Assembly (NCBI GenBank): GCA_021298315.1
Contig: JAJTFC010000009.1
Location: forward strand, 1-64,000
DNA: 64,000 bases
Source of the DNA: Planctomycetaceae bacterium
GTDB lineage: Bacteria; Planctomycetota; Planctomycetia; Pirellulales; Pirellulaceae
Reading direction: 5' to 3'
Shown: piece after piece, positions 63,211 through 64,000 of the stretch
Numbering within the stretch: the first letter of the stretch is position 1
How the letters are laid out: each line of letters opens with the position of its first letter
The notes under the pieces: generated by a model
The model's input: only the letters and a program-made list of their open reading frames with translations
Databases searched by the model: none
What the model was told of the DNA's origin: nothing
Position numbers and translations under genes: made by a program

Positions 63211-64000
63211 AGCCGGTAATATCACACGTCCAGGAACGCCAAGATCCAATCGATAGACAGCCCCGGGTTTTCCATCCGCGTTGATCGCTCCGGTGACAAA
63301 CAACTGATCATGCTTCGGGCCCCCAAAGGCGACGTTGCTCGTGAGTTGATTTCCCACCTTATAGGATCGCAGCAATTTACCAGTCGGATCAAGAACTTGG
63401 ACCTGCCCCATCCCATAGTGGGCCACATAGAGATTGCCTTTGGCATCCAAGCACATGCCATCGGGTTGATTGTCTTCCCATTTGCCACTGGCGTTCTTGG
63501 GCAAATCCGCAAAGACTTTCATCGGACCGACTTTGCCTGGTGCCACAACCGGATACTCGAGCACTCGATTGAACTGGCTCTCACCAACAAGCAATCGCTT
63601 GCCATCTTGAGTCAGCACAATTCCGTTGGGGAATGCCAATCCAGAAGCAACTAAATGCGTCTTGCCCGCCCCATCGACATAGTGAATCGTCCCGATGAGT
63701 TTGTCTTTGCCAGAGTCGCCCGGATCGGTGAAGTAAAAACCTCCTTGAGGATCGGGAGTCAAGTCGTTTGGGCCCCGAAGTGCTTTGCCATCGCATTCTT
63801 TGGAAGCATGAGGAAGTGGTTTGCCGTCGCGATCCAGATGGAGCACTGCATGCTGGCTTGCATCGCAGACCAAATGACTCCCATCGGCTAGAACTTTGTG
63901 GCCATTGGGTGCGCCGGTGACTGCGAAATCTTTGTGGGCTCCATCGAGTTGAAATACCGTCAGGGTTTTGTCCCAAGAGATATAGCCTTTGCCGTCATGA
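63202..64000 (-). CDS. SMP-30/gluconolactonase-like beta-propeller protein (5' end beyond window)
   Basis: 'GPNDLTPDPQGGFYFTDPGDSGKDKLIG...AFPNGIVLTQDGKRLLVGES...PDGMCLDAKGNLYVAHYGMGQV'; frame remains open to the window edge. Confidence 0.85.
   Translation of the reverse strand, partial: HDGKGYISWDKTLTVFQLDGAHKDFAVTGAPNGHKVLADGSHLVCDASQHAVLHLDRDGKPLPHASKECDGKALRGPNDLTPDPQGGFYFTDPGDSGKDKLIGTIHYVDGAGKTHLVASGLAFPNGIVLTQDGKRLLVGESQFNRVLEYPVVAPGKVGPMKVFADLPKNASGKWEDNQPDGMCLDAKGNLYVAHYGMGQVQVLDPTGKLLRSYKVGNQLTSNVAFGGPKHDQLFVTGAINADGKPGAVYRLDLGVPGRVILPAKK

Overview
Chromosomal window from what looks like a planctomycete (Pirellulales-like). Evidence: many Ser/Thr kinases and ECF sigma factors, dockerin/LEPR-like surface protein, Tat-exported proteins, and Hint-domain protein. 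It is mostly housekeeping DNA. Main content: a complete F1Fo ATP synthase operon (two small AtpZ/AtpI-like membrane proteins, then atpB-E-F-H-A-G-D-C) followed by dapA; ileS, gltX, trpF, a CYTH gene, a thiE fusion, cysK, hisE-hisG, metF, xerC/D, xseB and hsp20; two ECF-sigma/Ser-Thr-kinase modules; and a 2064-aa polytopic membrane protein. I see no CRISPR array, prophage, transposase, rRNA or tRNA. The most interesting signals are: (1) a 252-bp interspersed element with 17-bp inverted arms built from GAGTAC/GTACTC hexamers, present twice in opposite orientation, plus a rearranged third copy in which every GAGTAC is GAGCAC; (2) a miaA gene broken by an out-of-frame internal deletion at a small inverted repeat; (3) a metal-ABC permease fused to a DtxR/MntR-like repressor domain; (4) a HEAT-like/Hint protein with a possible remnant of a second Hint copy just upstream; (5) a four-gene FHA / kinase / membrane protein / ECF sigma cluster; (6) extra N-terminal regions on all three Fo subunits. 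All calls come from reading the sequence and translations; no searches were run.
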